A DNA stretch of 64,000 nucleotides from F23-B02 sp963613665 (GCA_963613665.1 CAVEAL010000006.1:1-64000), one strand, 5' to 3'. Numbered from the stretch's first letter, positions 8,473-17,049 are shown. The notes: a model not told the origin generated them from the sequence alone. Numbers and translations are program-made.

Positions 8473-9668
8473 TACTTTGCACCTCCCTGAAGCTTTTTGA
8501 TCTCAATACTCTCTACAAAGGCCTGAACGCGGGTGCGCATCTGTCCGACGGATGAGCTGATGTTATACGGTCTGTCAACGGACAGAACGGGATAGTGGTA
8601 ATCCTCGCGCAGCATGGTCGAGCCGAGAAGCCGCTCATACGCCCACGGATCACAGAACTTTATCTGCTGATATATGATGCCGTCGGCTCTATATTCCTTG
8701 GCAATGTCGTTTACATACGCCTTGCGGCCGTAGACCTTTTCCATGTTGAACATGCGCGGGCAGTGGCCGTTATAGACATAGTGCCGGCAAAGCTGCGTAA
8801 GCGCGTCCTCATTTTCGTCAAGCTCAATCTCCATCCTGCCGGGCAGAGAGCCGAAGCAGAAGCGGTCGGCGCAGACATAGGCGCCCGTTTCCTCAATAAG
8901 CTTTATAAATCCGCTGTCATCGACCTCGGAGCCGACTACCGCAATTCTTGCCCGGTATTCCTTCTCCTCGGGCTCGCGCGTTTTTATCTCCTCAAGCGTC
9001 TCCTCGAGCCTGTCGATGATGAGATACTGCGGCATAACGTATGTAGCAAGAGTCAGAACATGAAATTCGTAGCCCGTGATGCGCGGCTTTGCCTCCTTGC
9101 GGAAGTTTCCTATCTCCGTTATGACGCGGCAGATACGGTTATGCTCCTCAACGGCCCTGCGTATAGACGCATCGGAAACGTCGATGCCGTATTTTTCATG
9201 CAGCGGCTTGAGTATGTGGTTTTTGCACTGGAGAACGAGCAGCTCTACGCCGTTATCGTCGGCCTTGAGCGGTATCTCCATATACTCATGGAAAAATTTA
9301 TCGCTGCCCTCCCCCATCGTTTTGAGAATCTCCATATTCTCCACGCAGCGGTTTATCATCGTACAGCCGTCAGGCGCGATGACGCAGTCGGCAAAGTTGA
9401 AGCCGCCCTCGATGGCGCGCTCCAAAAGTGCCCTTGACGTTTCACACAGGAAGCTCGTCATGTAGTACGTCGCAATATCCATCGAGCCGGTGTTCGGCGC
9501 ATGCAGACGTATGCCGAAGGTGCCTTCAAGGTTCATAAGCGGCTCCGGCGTGTTTTCGCATACAAATGCAACGCATATCTTCCCTTCACTTTTTGCCTGA
9601 CCGATGAGCCCGTTGTTTGCCTCCTGAAGGAGGTTTTCAAACCAGTTCAGATGCTTCAGGTCTCTCAT
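8472..9668 (-). CDS. 2-hydroxyacyl-CoA dehydratase-like protein, small subunit (copy 1)
   Basis: This 398-aa protein of the HgdB/BcrB-like family has the typical PEPLMNLEGTFGIRL start of the fold. Three candidate cluster ligands are visible: SFLCETSRALLERA, APDGCTMINR and ADRFCFGSLPG. ATG 9668 was chosen because GGGGGAG lies 7 bases upstream and because the N-terminus MRDLKHL then matches the paralogue at 15706, giving both exactly 398 residues. It is the first gene of a three-gene operon. Family members catalyse radical dehydration or ring reduction of CoA esters. The reaction here is inferred only to that level. Confidence 0.82.
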   Translation of the reverse strand: MRDLKHLNWFENLLQEANNGLIGQAKSEGKICVAFVCENTPEPLMNLEGTFGIRLHAPNTGSMDIATYYMTSFLCETSRALLERAIEGGFNFADCVIAPDGCTMINRCVENMEILKTMGEGSDKFFHEYMEIPLKADDNGVELLVLQCKNHILKPLHEKYGIDVSDASIRRAVEEHNRICRVITEIGNFRKEAKPRITGYEFHVLTLATYVMPQYLIIDRLEETLEEIKTREPEEKEYRARIAVVGSEVDDSGFIKLIEETGAYVCADRFCFGSLPGRMEIELDENEDALTQLCRHYVYNGHCPRMFNMEKVYGRKAYVNDIAKEYRADGIIYQQIKFCDPWAYERLLGSTMLREDYHYPVLSVDRPYNISSSVGQMRTRVQAFVESIEIKKLQGGAK

Positions 9669-9728
9669 TTTTAAACTCCCCCATTTCATTGATTATTCCC
9701 GCTGCCACTGTATATGGCATCTGTTAAC

Positions 9729-9768
9729 ATTTTAGCATTTTGGTCATATTAATTCAATGTATTTATGC
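9729..9768 (-). promoter_or_regulatory. Promoter of dehydratase-like operon 1, shared architecture with operon 2
   Basis: On the minus strand TTGAAT (9752-9757) and TAAAAT (9729-9734) have a 17-base spacer. Two bases upstream of the -35 lies GCATAAATA (9760-9768). The operon 2 promoter (15765-15804) has the same arrangement with GTATAAATA at the same spacing. Confidence 0.6.
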
Positions 9769-9885
9769 ACTTTCTCTGTTATGTATAATATATTCACATA
9801 TTTTTGTACATTATCACAATGTTTGTTTATATATTATTTGAGATCGTGCTGCATTTTTAAGCATTTAGAAGAGAAAAAATGAGCT

Positions 9886-9921
9886 CAAAAAAACTCACGG
9901 CAGTGCTTTTGCACTGCCGTG
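9886..9921 (-). terminator. Terminator of the SLH 5'-nucleotidase gene
   Basis: An 11-bp stem (CACGGCAGTGC/GCACTGCCGTG, 9896-9921) with a four-base loop is followed on the minus strand by a run of seven T. Confidence 0.85.
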
Positions 9922-9943
9922 ACGATCAAGATATGCTGTTTTA

Positions 9944-12277
9944 TTATGCTGCTCTTGCAACGAATACCGCAAGCTGAGCGCGGGTGCAGGCAGCATTGGG
10001 GCTGAAGGTGGTATCTGTCGTGCCCTTGGTGATGCCCTGCTCGACTGCCCACGATACGGACATTGCGTAGTAGCAGTTAAACTGCGGAACATCCGAGAAA
10101 TCGCACCATGTGATGGCCTCCTCCGAGCCGTTTGCGCGCCACAGGAAGGTCACTATCTGAGCGCGGGTGCAGGGAGCGTTCGGGCTGAAGGTGGTATCGG
10201 TCGTACCTGCGGTGATTCCCTCTTCGACTGCCCACAGGACTGCCTTCTCGTAGTAGCTGCCGGCCTTGACATCGGTGAAGGATGTGGTCTTTATGGTGGG
10301 CTCGGGGCAGCCGGCAGCACGCCAGAGGACGGTGACAGCCTGGGCGCGGGTGCAGACACCGTCAGGAGCGAAAATGCTCTCGGTCTCGCCCTTTATGATG
10401 CCGCTCTTTGCAAGCTGCATGACGCTGTCATAGTACCATGCGCTGTCGGATACGTCGCTGAACGGATTTTCAAAGCTCTTGGCTTCGATCTTCCAGGTTG
10501 ACTTTATCTCGGGGCTGATGGTGCCCTGCTCCTTGATGTAGTCTGCCAGCAGGTTGCGCGCCTGACCCTTATCCTCGCCCTGGATCATGTCGTACTGGGT
10601 CGAGTAAATAACACGGCTTTCGTCGTTGGGGGTGAAGCTGCATCCGTGATCGTTGAGGTAAGTTATGTAGTCGCCGCCGCCGTTGAAGCGGTAATTGTTT
10701 ATAACTACGGTAAATGTATCGTCATCGGCGATCTCCTTGCCGTTATAGGTCATGGAGCTGATGCGGCTGCCGGAGATCGCGCTCGGATCGATCACATAGC
10801 TGAAGCCGTCGCCGTAAATGACGTCGTAATAGGTCAGACCGCCGCTGATGCCGTAGCTGCCGTCGTCGTTGGTCACGACCTTGGACGCGGAGCACTCAAG
10901 CCATGTGCGGATCTCCTTGCCGCTCATCGTTATCTGATAGAACCAGTTTTCATAGCGGTACAGAGCGAACATGTCACCGAGCACGATATCGCCCTCGGAA
11001 ATGAGGTTTTCGGCATTACCGGAGGTAAGCGGTGCGGTAATGGAAAGCTGTGCGGGGGTATCGTCGCTCTTATCGTCGGGCGTATTCACGCCGCCGCGGT
11101 CATAAGCGCCCCAGATCTGAGCCTGGTTGACGAGATCGACGAAGGCCGAAGGTCCGGTGCCGAGGCCGCTTGCGGTAAAGTCGCCGCTTGCGCTGCCGAT
11201 GGGCTGGAGCATGTAGTCTTTCCAGGTGGCATCCTCGTAGGGCTGGAGAGCCTCAACGAGATCTGCGTCGGGCTCATAGAGCGCGGTCTTCTTATCCGTC
11301 ATGGGAACGCTCTGAGCATCAACGGTGTATTCGCCGGTGGTCTTATTGTAGGTGAAAAGTGCGCGGCCAACTGCTGCGGCCTTGGTGCTCGGGGAAATGA
11401 CGGGGATCTCCTTGCCGTCGGTGTTTTCGATCATGGTAACGCCGTTGCGGTGCTCATGGCCGGAGAAAACGAGGTCGATGCTGTCTGTTGTGGAGACGAG
11501 CTCACGGATGAAGTCGGAAAGCTTCGAATCGCCGTCTATGCCGCTGTGGCTGACGAGAACGATGAGGTCTGCCTTCTCCTGCATCTCTTCCTCATAATGC
11601 TTATAGGTCTCGATAACGCCGGCAAAGTAAATGCCCTCCCAGTGCTCGGGAACGTCCCAGTTGGAGATGTTGGGGTTGCCGATGCCCATAACTGCGACCT
11701 TTACGCCGTCATATTCCTTGATAACATAGGGAGCATAGCCGTTCCATGTTTTCCAGTCCCTGCTCTCGTCGCTGTTGCTGCTCGCGTCGAGGTAGTTTGC
11801 CATGGAAACGCCTACCTGAGACTCAGTCTCGGTGGACGCGGAGGTAACATAGTCCAGCTGGCTCTGGAGGATATCAAGGCCGTAGTTGAACTCATGATTG
11901 CCGACTACCCACATGTCATAGTCGAGCATGCGCAGCACCTTCATTGCGGGATCCTGCACATCCTTCTGCATGAAGGAATAGTAGTAGGTCAGCGGCGTGC
12001 CCTGAACGGTATCGCCGGAGTCGCTGAGGAACACATTCTTATACTCGGCACGCTGCTGCTTTATGTAAGTGGCAACGCGCGTCATGGACTGATAATGCTC
12101 CCCGGACTGGGATTGATCCTTGGTGTAGTCCGTTGCGAACTGCTGTCCATGAACATCGGAGGTGTCGAGGAAGAGGATCTGTACCTCATTGCCATCGGCA
12201 AATGCTACGGGCATAAGAGTCACACACATGCACAGTACGAGCACGAATGCGAGCAGGCGCGACAGTCTTTTCTTCAT
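9944..12277 (-). CDS. Surface 5'-nucleotidase/metallophosphatase with three SLH domains
   Basis: This 777-aa exported enzyme has a signal peptide (residues 1 to about 28). The metallophosphatase domain (about 30-330) carries the metal-binding motifs DTSDVHGQ, GDTVQGTP, VGNHEFNYG and GHEHRNG. A 5'-nucleotidase C-terminal domain (about 355-590) contains NNYRFNGGGDY. The final 185 residues are three SLH domains (FSDVSDSAWYYDSV, CTRAQ motifs). It likely removes phosphate from extracellular nucleotides while attached to the wall polymer. AAGGAGA precedes the ATG. Its SLH region resembles that of the 91-2535 product, so both probably use the same anchor. It sits between the two dehydratase-like operons but has its own terminator. 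Confidence 0.92.
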   Translation of the reverse strand: MKKRLSRLLAFVLVLCMCVTLMPVAFADGNEVQILFLDTSDVHGQQFATDYTKDQSQSGEHYQSMTRVATYIKQQRAEYKNVFLSDSGDTVQGTPLTYYYSFMQKDVQDPAMKVLRMLDYDMWVVGNHEFNYGLDILQSQLDYVTSASTETESQVGVSMANYLDASSNSDESRDWKTWNGYAPYVIKEYDGVKVAVMGIGNPNISNWDVPEHWEGIYFAGVIETYKHYEEEMQEKADLIVLVSHSGIDGDSKLSDFIRELVSTTDSIDLVFSGHEHRNGVTMIENTDGKEIPVISPSTKAAAVGRALFTYNKTTGEYTVDAQSVPMTDKKTALYEPDADLVEALQPYEDATWKDYMLQPIGSASGDFTASGLGTGPSAFVDLVNQAQIWGAYDRGGVNTPDDKSDDTPAQLSITAPLTSGNAENLISEGDIVLGDMFALYRYENWFYQITMSGKEIRTWLECSASKVVTNDDGSYGISGGLTYYDVIYGDGFSYVIDPSAISGSRISSMTYNGKEIADDDTFTVVINNYRFNGGGDYITYLNDHGCSFTPNDESRVIYSTQYDMIQGEDKGQARNLLADYIKEQGTISPEIKSTWKIEAKSFENPFSDVSDSAWYYDSVMQLAKSGIIKGETESIFAPDGVCTRAQAVTVLWRAAGCPEPTIKTTSFTDVKAGSYYEKAVLWAVEEGITAGTTDTTFSPNAPCTRAQIVTFLWRANGSEEAITWCDFSDVPQFNCYYAMSVSWAVEQGITKGTTDTTFSPNAACTRAQLAVFVARAA

Positions 12278-12425
12278 TCAGGTTGTCTCCTTTATTATTT
12301 TTTTGAGCGGCCGAACCGCCCTCTCGGCTTTAATATAAAGCAATTTAATATCAAAGTCCAGCAGCTATTTTATTTTCAGCGTTATCTACAACTGCATACT
12401 TTTAATTTTTGAATTTTTCGTTTTT

Positions 12426-12698
12426 TTACGAAAACTTAACGAATCCGGTGAGCGTTCCGAGAGGATATCCGAGCGTCCATGCATTATCTCCGCACTTCGG
12501 GCAGACTGTTCCCCGCTCATGCAGCTCGTCGATATACGCCTCGGCGCGCTGGATATACATGTTGGTCTTTACGACGTATTTGCACTTTGGACAGTACACA
12601 AGGTAGTTTGCAAAGCTGTCGTATATGCCCTTTTTTCTGTTTTCCTTCTCCTCGTAGGACAGGGCTCTCGGGAGGATATTGTGGTTCGTATAGCTCAT
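12426..12698 (-). CDS. Small zinc-ribbon protein in dehydratase-like operon 2
   Basis: This 90-aa protein has two C-P-x-C knuckles (YCPKCKYVV at about residue 35 and VCPKCGDNAW at about 66), spaced as in a rubredoxin- or zinc-ribbon-type metal site. The rest is basic and aromatic and matches no family I can name. Its GAGGAGG site overlaps the TGA of the 52-aa gene just upstream, so it is the last gene of the operon. The first dehydratase-like operon has no counterpart. It might be a rubredoxin-like electron carrier or a zinc-structured accessory protein; this is inference. Confidence 0.75.
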   Translation of the reverse strand: MSYTNHNILPRALSYEEKENRKKGIYDSFANYLVYCPKCKYVVKTNMYIQRAEAYIDELHERGTVCPKCGDNAWTLGYPLGTLTGFVKFS

Positions 12699-12710
12699 CG
12701 TTCCGCCTCC

Positions 12711-12869
12711 TCAGATAATATGCTCGCGCTTTACGCTGTCATAATGCTTATCGAGAAACGGCACGATGACGCTGCGCATAAGGCGCATATCGAGATTGAA
12801 ATAGTACACCGCAAAGAGTGCCGCGAGCGTAAGGCTGCCGGCGCCCATAATCTTAGCCATTATTTTCAT
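12711..12869 (-). CDS. 52-aa membrane protein of dehydratase-like operon 2
   Basis: A 52-codon frame runs from ATG 12869 to TGA 12711. It begins MKIMAKIMGAGSLTLAALF, has one hydrophobic segment ending in VYYFNLDM, then a basic tail (DKHYDSVKREHII). Its position directly after the large subunit gene, its size and the Y-F-N-L-D-M string match the 56-aa protein of operon 1, which supports a real gene despite its length. AGGAG lies 8 bases upstream of the ATG, and its stop codon overlaps the ribosome binding site of the next gene. Function unknown. Confidence 0.75.
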   Translation of the reverse strand: MKIMAKIMGAGSLTLAALFAVYYFNLDMRLMRSVIVPFLDKHYDSVKREHII

Positions 12870-12884
12870 GCTGCTTCTCCTTTC

Positions 12885-14495
12885 TTACCAACCCATCTCA
12901 TCGTCGAAATCAACGAGGGTCGGGTCAACGGGCTCTTCGTGCATAACGCTCTGCATATACTGATTGACGGTCTTGCGTGCCTCGTTTGTGGGAACTATAC
13001 GGCAGTCCATCAGAGAATGCGGCATCCATATGATGTTGAATCTGTCGCGGTGCTTGTGGAACTCCTCCTCGAGCAGTCCCTGAGCGCCGGCCATGCCCTT
13101 GCAGCCTATATCGTCGTACATGATAATGGTATCGCAGTTGAACTTCTCCGCGGTCTCCCACATCTGCATGAGGTGGCGGTTGCCGCCGACGGTGTGGGTA
13201 CGCATGGGAGTCCTCGCGTGCCAGTCGGCAATATCGCTCATCATGGTGTCGCGGTCGGTGGTATCAACGATGTTGTGACCTGTTAGTGAGTCCATGTTTA
13301 TAACGGTCATGATGCCCCAGCAGTTATACAGCCACTGCACACCGTGGGCGTAATAGGTTGAGCCGCAGGACCACGCCAGCGCGCGGTGACGCGCGAGCGG
13401 GAACGGATGGATGTTCTTTCGCACGCACTTTTCAAAGACCTTATTTATCTTCCGGTTGGCCTTCAGGAAATATTTCGTGCCGCCCTGCTGGTAGAAATAA
13501 ATGCGGAACAGACCCTGAACGACGGAATTCAGTGCACCGTTATCGCTCTTTGCATAAATATCCCAGCGGTTTAACGACCCCCGGTTAAACTCGTTCGTAT
13601 CCTCGATGTGCTCGATGAAGGCATCCCAGTCGAAGGGAACGCCGAACTGCTGCTCGAGAAATTCTATCGCCGAGTACACCTCGTGTATGCCGAGCTCCTT
13701 GGTGGTCGGATCGTCGTACATAAGCGGCGATGTAAACGGGTGCACGGCCTTTTTGCCGTCGTCGGAAAGCGCTCGCCACATCGCAGTGTTATCCATCATG
13801 TTGGCGTCGCAGGGGTTATTGGTGGTCAGCCAGCAGTTGCCGATATCGGGATACTCATTCTCGACGGCGACTCCGGTTTCAACCAGCGGAAGCGTACACA
13901 TATCGCCCGGTATGCCGCAGGCGACGGCCTGATCGACATAGTAGCAGCCCAGCTGCTTGCGCATGAGCGGCAGCATGAAGGCCGCGTGCTGCTGCATGTT
14001 GATGGCATAGTGTCCCGGGAAGCCGAAGATTATATGCTTGGGCAGAGTGTAGTCAAAGGCGACCGTTACGTCGGTCCACTTGGTCTTGCCGAGGCGGCGG
14101 TCTGCCCGCAGGCTCTTCCACAGTGTATCAGTCGAGTCGGAGATCATGCAGTCGAGCGCATATAGGTCTGCCCGGAGCGCCTCGCCGCGGTCGCCCTCAA
14201 TCCACTTATCGACCATCATGGGCGCGGCAAGATATGCCGACAGCCAGCGGTATTTCCAGAACGCCTTTGCTATGCGCACGGGATCGTGCATAACAAATAT
14301 CGCCATCTTGATCCATGTGCACAACCATTTATAAAACGCAAACGCCGTGTCCTTAACGCCGCGCCACTCACGGCGGGCGTAGAAGTTCGTGCCCTCTATA
14401 TATCTCTGGCCTATGTAATGGCAGGGCTCGTCGCCTTTGAGGAAGTGCTTAAGGCTGCCGTACTGCTCTTTTATGCTGATCTTTCTTTTCCACAT
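12885..14495 (-). CDS. 2-hydroxyacyl-CoA dehydratase-like protein, large subunit (copy 2)
   Basis: This 536-aa paralogue of the 6892-8472 product has the same domain plan and near-identical landmarks: YARREWRGVKDT near residue 40, KYRWLSAYLAAP near 90, and the C-terminal YMQSVMHEEPVDP. The three candidate cluster cysteines are conserved (IPGDMC, NPCDANM, DIGCKGM). The N-terminal extension is basic and hydrophobic (FAFYKWLCTWIKMAIFVM). It is the second gene of its operon, 14 bases after the 398-aa subunit. Copy 2 has diverged clearly from copy 1, so the two operons may act on different CoA esters. Confidence 0.8.
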   Translation of the reverse strand: MWKRKISIKEQYGSLKHFLKGDEPCHYIGQRYIEGTNFYARREWRGVKDTAFAFYKWLCTWIKMAIFVMHDPVRIAKAFWKYRWLSAYLAAPMMVDKWIEGDRGEALRADLYALDCMISDSTDTLWKSLRADRRLGKTKWTDVTVAFDYTLPKHIIFGFPGHYAINMQQHAAFMLPLMRKQLGCYYVDQAVACGIPGDMCTLPLVETGVAVENEYPDIGNCWLTTNNPCDANMMDNTAMWRALSDDGKKAVHPFTSPLMYDDPTTKELGIHEVYSAIEFLEQQFGVPFDWDAFIEHIEDTNEFNRGSLNRWDIYAKSDNGALNSVVQGLFRIYFYQQGGTKYFLKANRKINKVFEKCVRKNIHPFPLARHRALAWSCGSTYYAHGVQWLYNCWGIMTVINMDSLTGHNIVDTTDRDTMMSDIADWHARTPMRTHTVGGNRHLMQMWETAEKFNCDTIIMYDDIGCKGMAGAQGLLEEEFHKHRDRFNIIWMPHSLMDCRIVPTNEARKTVNQYMQSVMHEEPVDPTLVDFDDEMGW

Positions 14496-14509
14496 AGCCG
14501 TTTACCTCC

Positions 14510-15706
14510 TCAATTGGCCTGAATTTTCTTGATCTCAAGCGATTCGACGAAGGCCTGAAATCTTGTGCGGAGCTGGCCTGTTGCCGCGTTTGCGTAGTCG
14601 CGCTCTATCTGGCAGGTGGGTATAGCCGAAGGAACGTTCAGACCCTCTGCCAGCCATTTTGCAGCTATCGCGCGCTCATAGCCCCAGTATTCGCAGAATT
14701 TCATGTTCTGGAGGATGATGCCGTCAGCCTTGTATTCCTTTGCAATGTCGTACAGATACTGCTTGCGGGCAATGATATTCTCCGTTCCCATCGCGCGGGG
14801 GCACTCGTTTATGCGCATATAGTGCTCTGCCAGCGCGTCCAGCGGGTGCTGTCCCTGCTTGACGGCTATCTCCTCCCTGCCCGGCAGCGAGCCGAAGCAG
14901 TAACGGTCGGCCACGACGCGCGCACCGCACATCTCCACAAGCTTTGTAAACTCCGGATCGTCGATCTCGCTTCCGACGAGCATGACCTTTGCCCTGTAAT
15001 CCGGCTTATCGTCCGGCTCGCGGGTCCTTAGCTCCTCGGCGGTCTCGCGCAGCTTATCGACAATGAGATACTTCGGGCACACGAGCGTCACGAGCTGGAT
15101 GATGTGGAACTCATAGCCTGTTATCGTCGGCTCGTCGAGCATGCGGAAGCTGCCTATTTCGGTAATTAGCCGGCATATCTCGTTGTGCCGCTCGATGGCA
15201 TCCATGAGCTTTTCCTCGGAATAGTCAATGCCGTAGGTCTCCTGCATGGGCGCGATGATCTTCTTTTCGATCTGGCGGCGGAAGTAGCCCGCGTACCAGT
15301 CGCCCTTCTTTATCGGCATGTCGATGCAGGCGGTAAAGAATTTTTCGTTGGGAATGAGCTTACAGTAGTCAAAATACTGCTCCATACGGTTCATCGTGGT
15401 GCAGCATTCCTGACCGATGAGGGCGGAGATAAAATTGTATCCGCCTTCAAAGGCACGCTCGAGTATGCTCTTGGAATACGGGCAGGAGCGGTTTGTCATG
15501 TAGTACGTCGCAAGATCCGGATTCGTGCAGCCCGGCGCACGCAGCCGCACGCCGAAGCAGCCCTCAACGTCGAGCAGCGGCTCGGGTATGTAAGAGCAGT
15601 TGTAGGCAAGCGCCAGTCTGCCCTCGGAGCATGCCTGTTTTACAAGCGCGTTGTTCGCCTCCCTCAGGAGGCTTTCAAAGTAGATAAGATGCTTCAGGTC
15701 TCTCAT
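14510..15706 (-). CDS. 2-hydroxyacyl-CoA dehydratase-like protein, small subunit (copy 2)
   Basis: This 398-aa paralogue of the 8472-9668 product has exactly the same length and about half of the residues identical over the first hundred by eye. Candidate Fe-S ligands are in NRSCPYSKSI, GQECCTTMNR and ADRYCFGSLPG. The ATG at 15706 was chosen to match the paralogue's MRDLKHL start, with GGGGGT about 8 bases upstream; the frame remains open 29 codons further up but runs into the promoter. It heads the operon small subunit - large subunit - 52-aa membrane protein - zinc ribbon. Confidence 0.82.
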   Translation of the reverse strand: MRDLKHLIYFESLLREANNALVKQACSEGRLALAYNCSYIPEPLLDVEGCFGVRLRAPGCTNPDLATYYMTNRSCPYSKSILERAFEGGYNFISALIGQECCTTMNRMEQYFDYCKLIPNEKFFTACIDMPIKKGDWYAGYFRRQIEKKIIAPMQETYGIDYSEEKLMDAIERHNEICRLITEIGSFRMLDEPTITGYEFHIIQLVTLVCPKYLIVDKLRETAEELRTREPDDKPDYRAKVMLVGSEIDDPEFTKLVEMCGARVVADRYCFGSLPGREEIAVKQGQHPLDALAEHYMRINECPRAMGTENIIARKQYLYDIAKEYKADGIILQNMKFCEYWGYERAIAAKWLAEGLNVPSAIPTCQIERDYANAATGQLRTRFQAFVESLEIKKIQAN

Positions 15707-15764
15707 AGTGTACCCCCGTTTCAAATGACTGCGACAAATCCCCTTGTGCAGTCTGGATGTTACA

Positions 15765-15804
15765 ATATTATCACTCTCAACATAAAACTTCAACTTATTT
15801 ATAC
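15765..15804 (-). promoter_or_regulatory. Promoter of dehydratase-like operon 2
   Basis: Minus-strand TTGAAG (15788-15793), 17-base spacer, TAATAT (15765-15770). GTATAAATA (15796-15804) lies two bases upstream of the -35, as in operon 1. The block shared by both promoters reads AAA-n-TG-n-ATAAATA-nn-TTGAA. Confidence 0.65.
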
Positions 15805-16461
15805 ATTTTCGCCATATTGTGCACTATTGTTCTCTGTTTTTGTGCACATTAACAACAAAATCTGTAAGTCGTGTCCATCTGGACATTTAGACAAAAAATG
15901 TGCCCGCACAGCGGGCACACATTTGTCTTCCATGGCAAGAATATGCAGATCAGCAATGTCGCGCACATCTGCCACCCAGTAGTTTGCGTGAGGAGAAGGC
16001 ATTTTGAACATCGTCTGAAAAATACCGCATGTGCTTGACTTTCTTCCGTTCATGAACGGGCCGAGGATGGCTCCGGGAAGAATAGTAGCAAGCTTCGTAC
16101 TTTCTGCGGAATTGACTATCTCCCATGCCGTCCGCTCCGCGACGGTTTTGGAACGGTAATAATCCGTGATTGTCGGGTTATCAAGGCTCGTCCAAACATT
16201 TTCGTCTACCAGAGTGGAGTCGCTGTCCGGCACTGCCGCACCTCCGGAGGATGTCATAACGATTTTTGGAACACCCTGTCTGACGGCAGCTCCGATGACG
16301 TTCTCCGTTCCCTTTTTGGCAACATCTATAATTGATCCCTCTTTCACCGACAACGGCGAAGCTATATGCAGCAGATAATCCATACCTTTCATAATGTCGT
16401 CCCATCCGTCCGGTGAAGTAATATCCGCAAGGACATACTGTTGTGATGAATTACAAGACAA
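15799..16461 (-). pseudogene. 5'-truncated NAD-dependent epimerase/dehydrogenase (extended SDR)
   Basis: The readable 220 codons match the middle of dihydroflavonol-4-reductase-like SDR proteins: GWDDIMKGMDYLLHIASPL, KIVMTSSGGA, then the catalytic YYRSK, TILPGAILGP and WVADVRDIADLHILAM. The N-terminal Rossmann nucleotide-binding segment (GxxGxxG, about 50-60 residues) is missing, so it cannot bind NAD(P) normally. The frame starts at 16461 only because an ATG occurs by chance in the neighbouring fragment. The 3' end is also doubtful: homology fades near 15925, where a terminator-like hairpin lies. Best read as a remnant. Confidence 0.75.
15893..15919 (-). terminator. Terminator-like hairpin at the end of the SDR remnant
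   Basis: A perfect 9-bp stem (TGTGCCCGC/GCGGGCACA, loop ACA) is followed by six T on the minus strand. It lies inside the apparent reading frame of the remnant, suggesting that the intact gene ended here or that the frame runs past its original stop. Confidence 0.55.
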
Positions 16462-16718
16462 TTCTAAAATACGTTGAAAGCAACGGGCTTTCGTTTCTTA
16501 TGAAGCAGGCCGTCAGTAAAGCTCTTGGGCAATTCAGCTTTTCGTTCCAAACGGAAAATGGCGATTTCCCGCAGGAGTATAACGACTTCCTGACAGACTA
16601 TATCAGTTCCACCGTCTGCTCCGTTTTGGAACAATGGGTAAAGCATGACTTTACTGAATCTGTAGATGACCTGACGTGGCTCACAACTCTCTTTTTGTCC
16701 GGAGTTGAAAAGATATAG
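16443..16718 (+). pseudogene. C-terminal fragment of a TetR-family regulator
   Basis: The 91 codons resemble only the C-terminal ligand domain of TetR-type proteins (DYISSTVCSVLEQWVKHDF, then a TTLFLSG ending). The N-terminal helix-turn-helix is absent. The fragment begins exactly where the divergent SDR remnant also loses its 5' end. A single deletion therefore probably removed the shared promoter region and both N-termini. No ribosome binding site is seen. Confidence 0.65.
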
Positions 16719-16798
16719 CTTTCCCGCTGAATCTGTCAGACGATGAAAAGCACTGTCTCATCATTCTTCATAAAGCAGGCTGATAACGGCAGAAAATC

Positions 16799-16843
16799 AA
16801 AAAAAAATCCGAAGTCCCTTGAAAAACAAAGGCTTTCGGATTT
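16799..16843 (-). terminator. Terminator of the tRNA-Arg gene
   Basis: Minus-strand stem AATCCGAA/TTCGGATT, extended by a partly paired inner stem, is followed by nine T. Confidence 0.75.
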
Positions 16844-16848
16844 AAACT

Positions 16849-16925
16849 TGGCACCCCCGGCGAGACTCGAACTCACTACCTTGCGCTTAGGAGGCGCACG
16901 CTCTATCCTGGTGAGCTACGGAGGC
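16849..16925 (-). tRNA. tRNA-Arg (anticodon CCT)
   Basis: The reverse strand folds into a full cloverleaf. The acceptor stem is GCCTCCG/CGGGGGT with G-T wobbles. The anticodon stem is TGCGC/GCGCA with loop CTCCTAA, giving anticodon CCT. The T arm contains GTTCGAGTC, and CCA is encoded at the 3' end. It decodes AGG. It is a single gene followed by its own terminator. Confidence 0.95.
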
Positions 16926-17020
16926 ATAGCTCAGTTATTGTAACTCATCATTGCCGAAATGTCAACACCGGCAAAGCGCCGCGCAGTCCTTACTATTTTC
17001 TTAACTTTTTGTTACAGCTC

Positions 17021-17049
17021 TTGACTTTAAGCGCAAAAAGTCTGATAAT
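17021..17049 (+). promoter_or_regulatory. Promoter of the MacB-like transporter gene
   Basis: TTGACT (17021-17026), 17-base spacer, GATAAT (17044-17049), about 38 bases upstream of the start codon. Confidence 0.65.

Noticed and set aside
6871..8490. 539-codon plus-strand frame opposite the large dehydratase-like subunit
   Set aside because: Mirror of the real gene on the minus strand, which has conserved cysteines and a coupled start.
10646..12412. 588-codon plus-strand frame opposite the SLH 5'-nucleotidase
   Set aside because: Antisense shadow caused by GC-rich codon use; no motif and no start signal.
12278..12425. GC-rich hairpin in the 5'-nucleotidase leader (about 12303-12325)
   Set aside because: It is followed by an A-run on the gene's strand, not a T-run, so it is not a terminator; no known leader element fits.
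15893..16461. Intact short-chain dehydrogenase gene
   Set aside because: The essential N-terminal nucleotide-binding motif is absent and the start codon lies in the adjoining TetR fragment.
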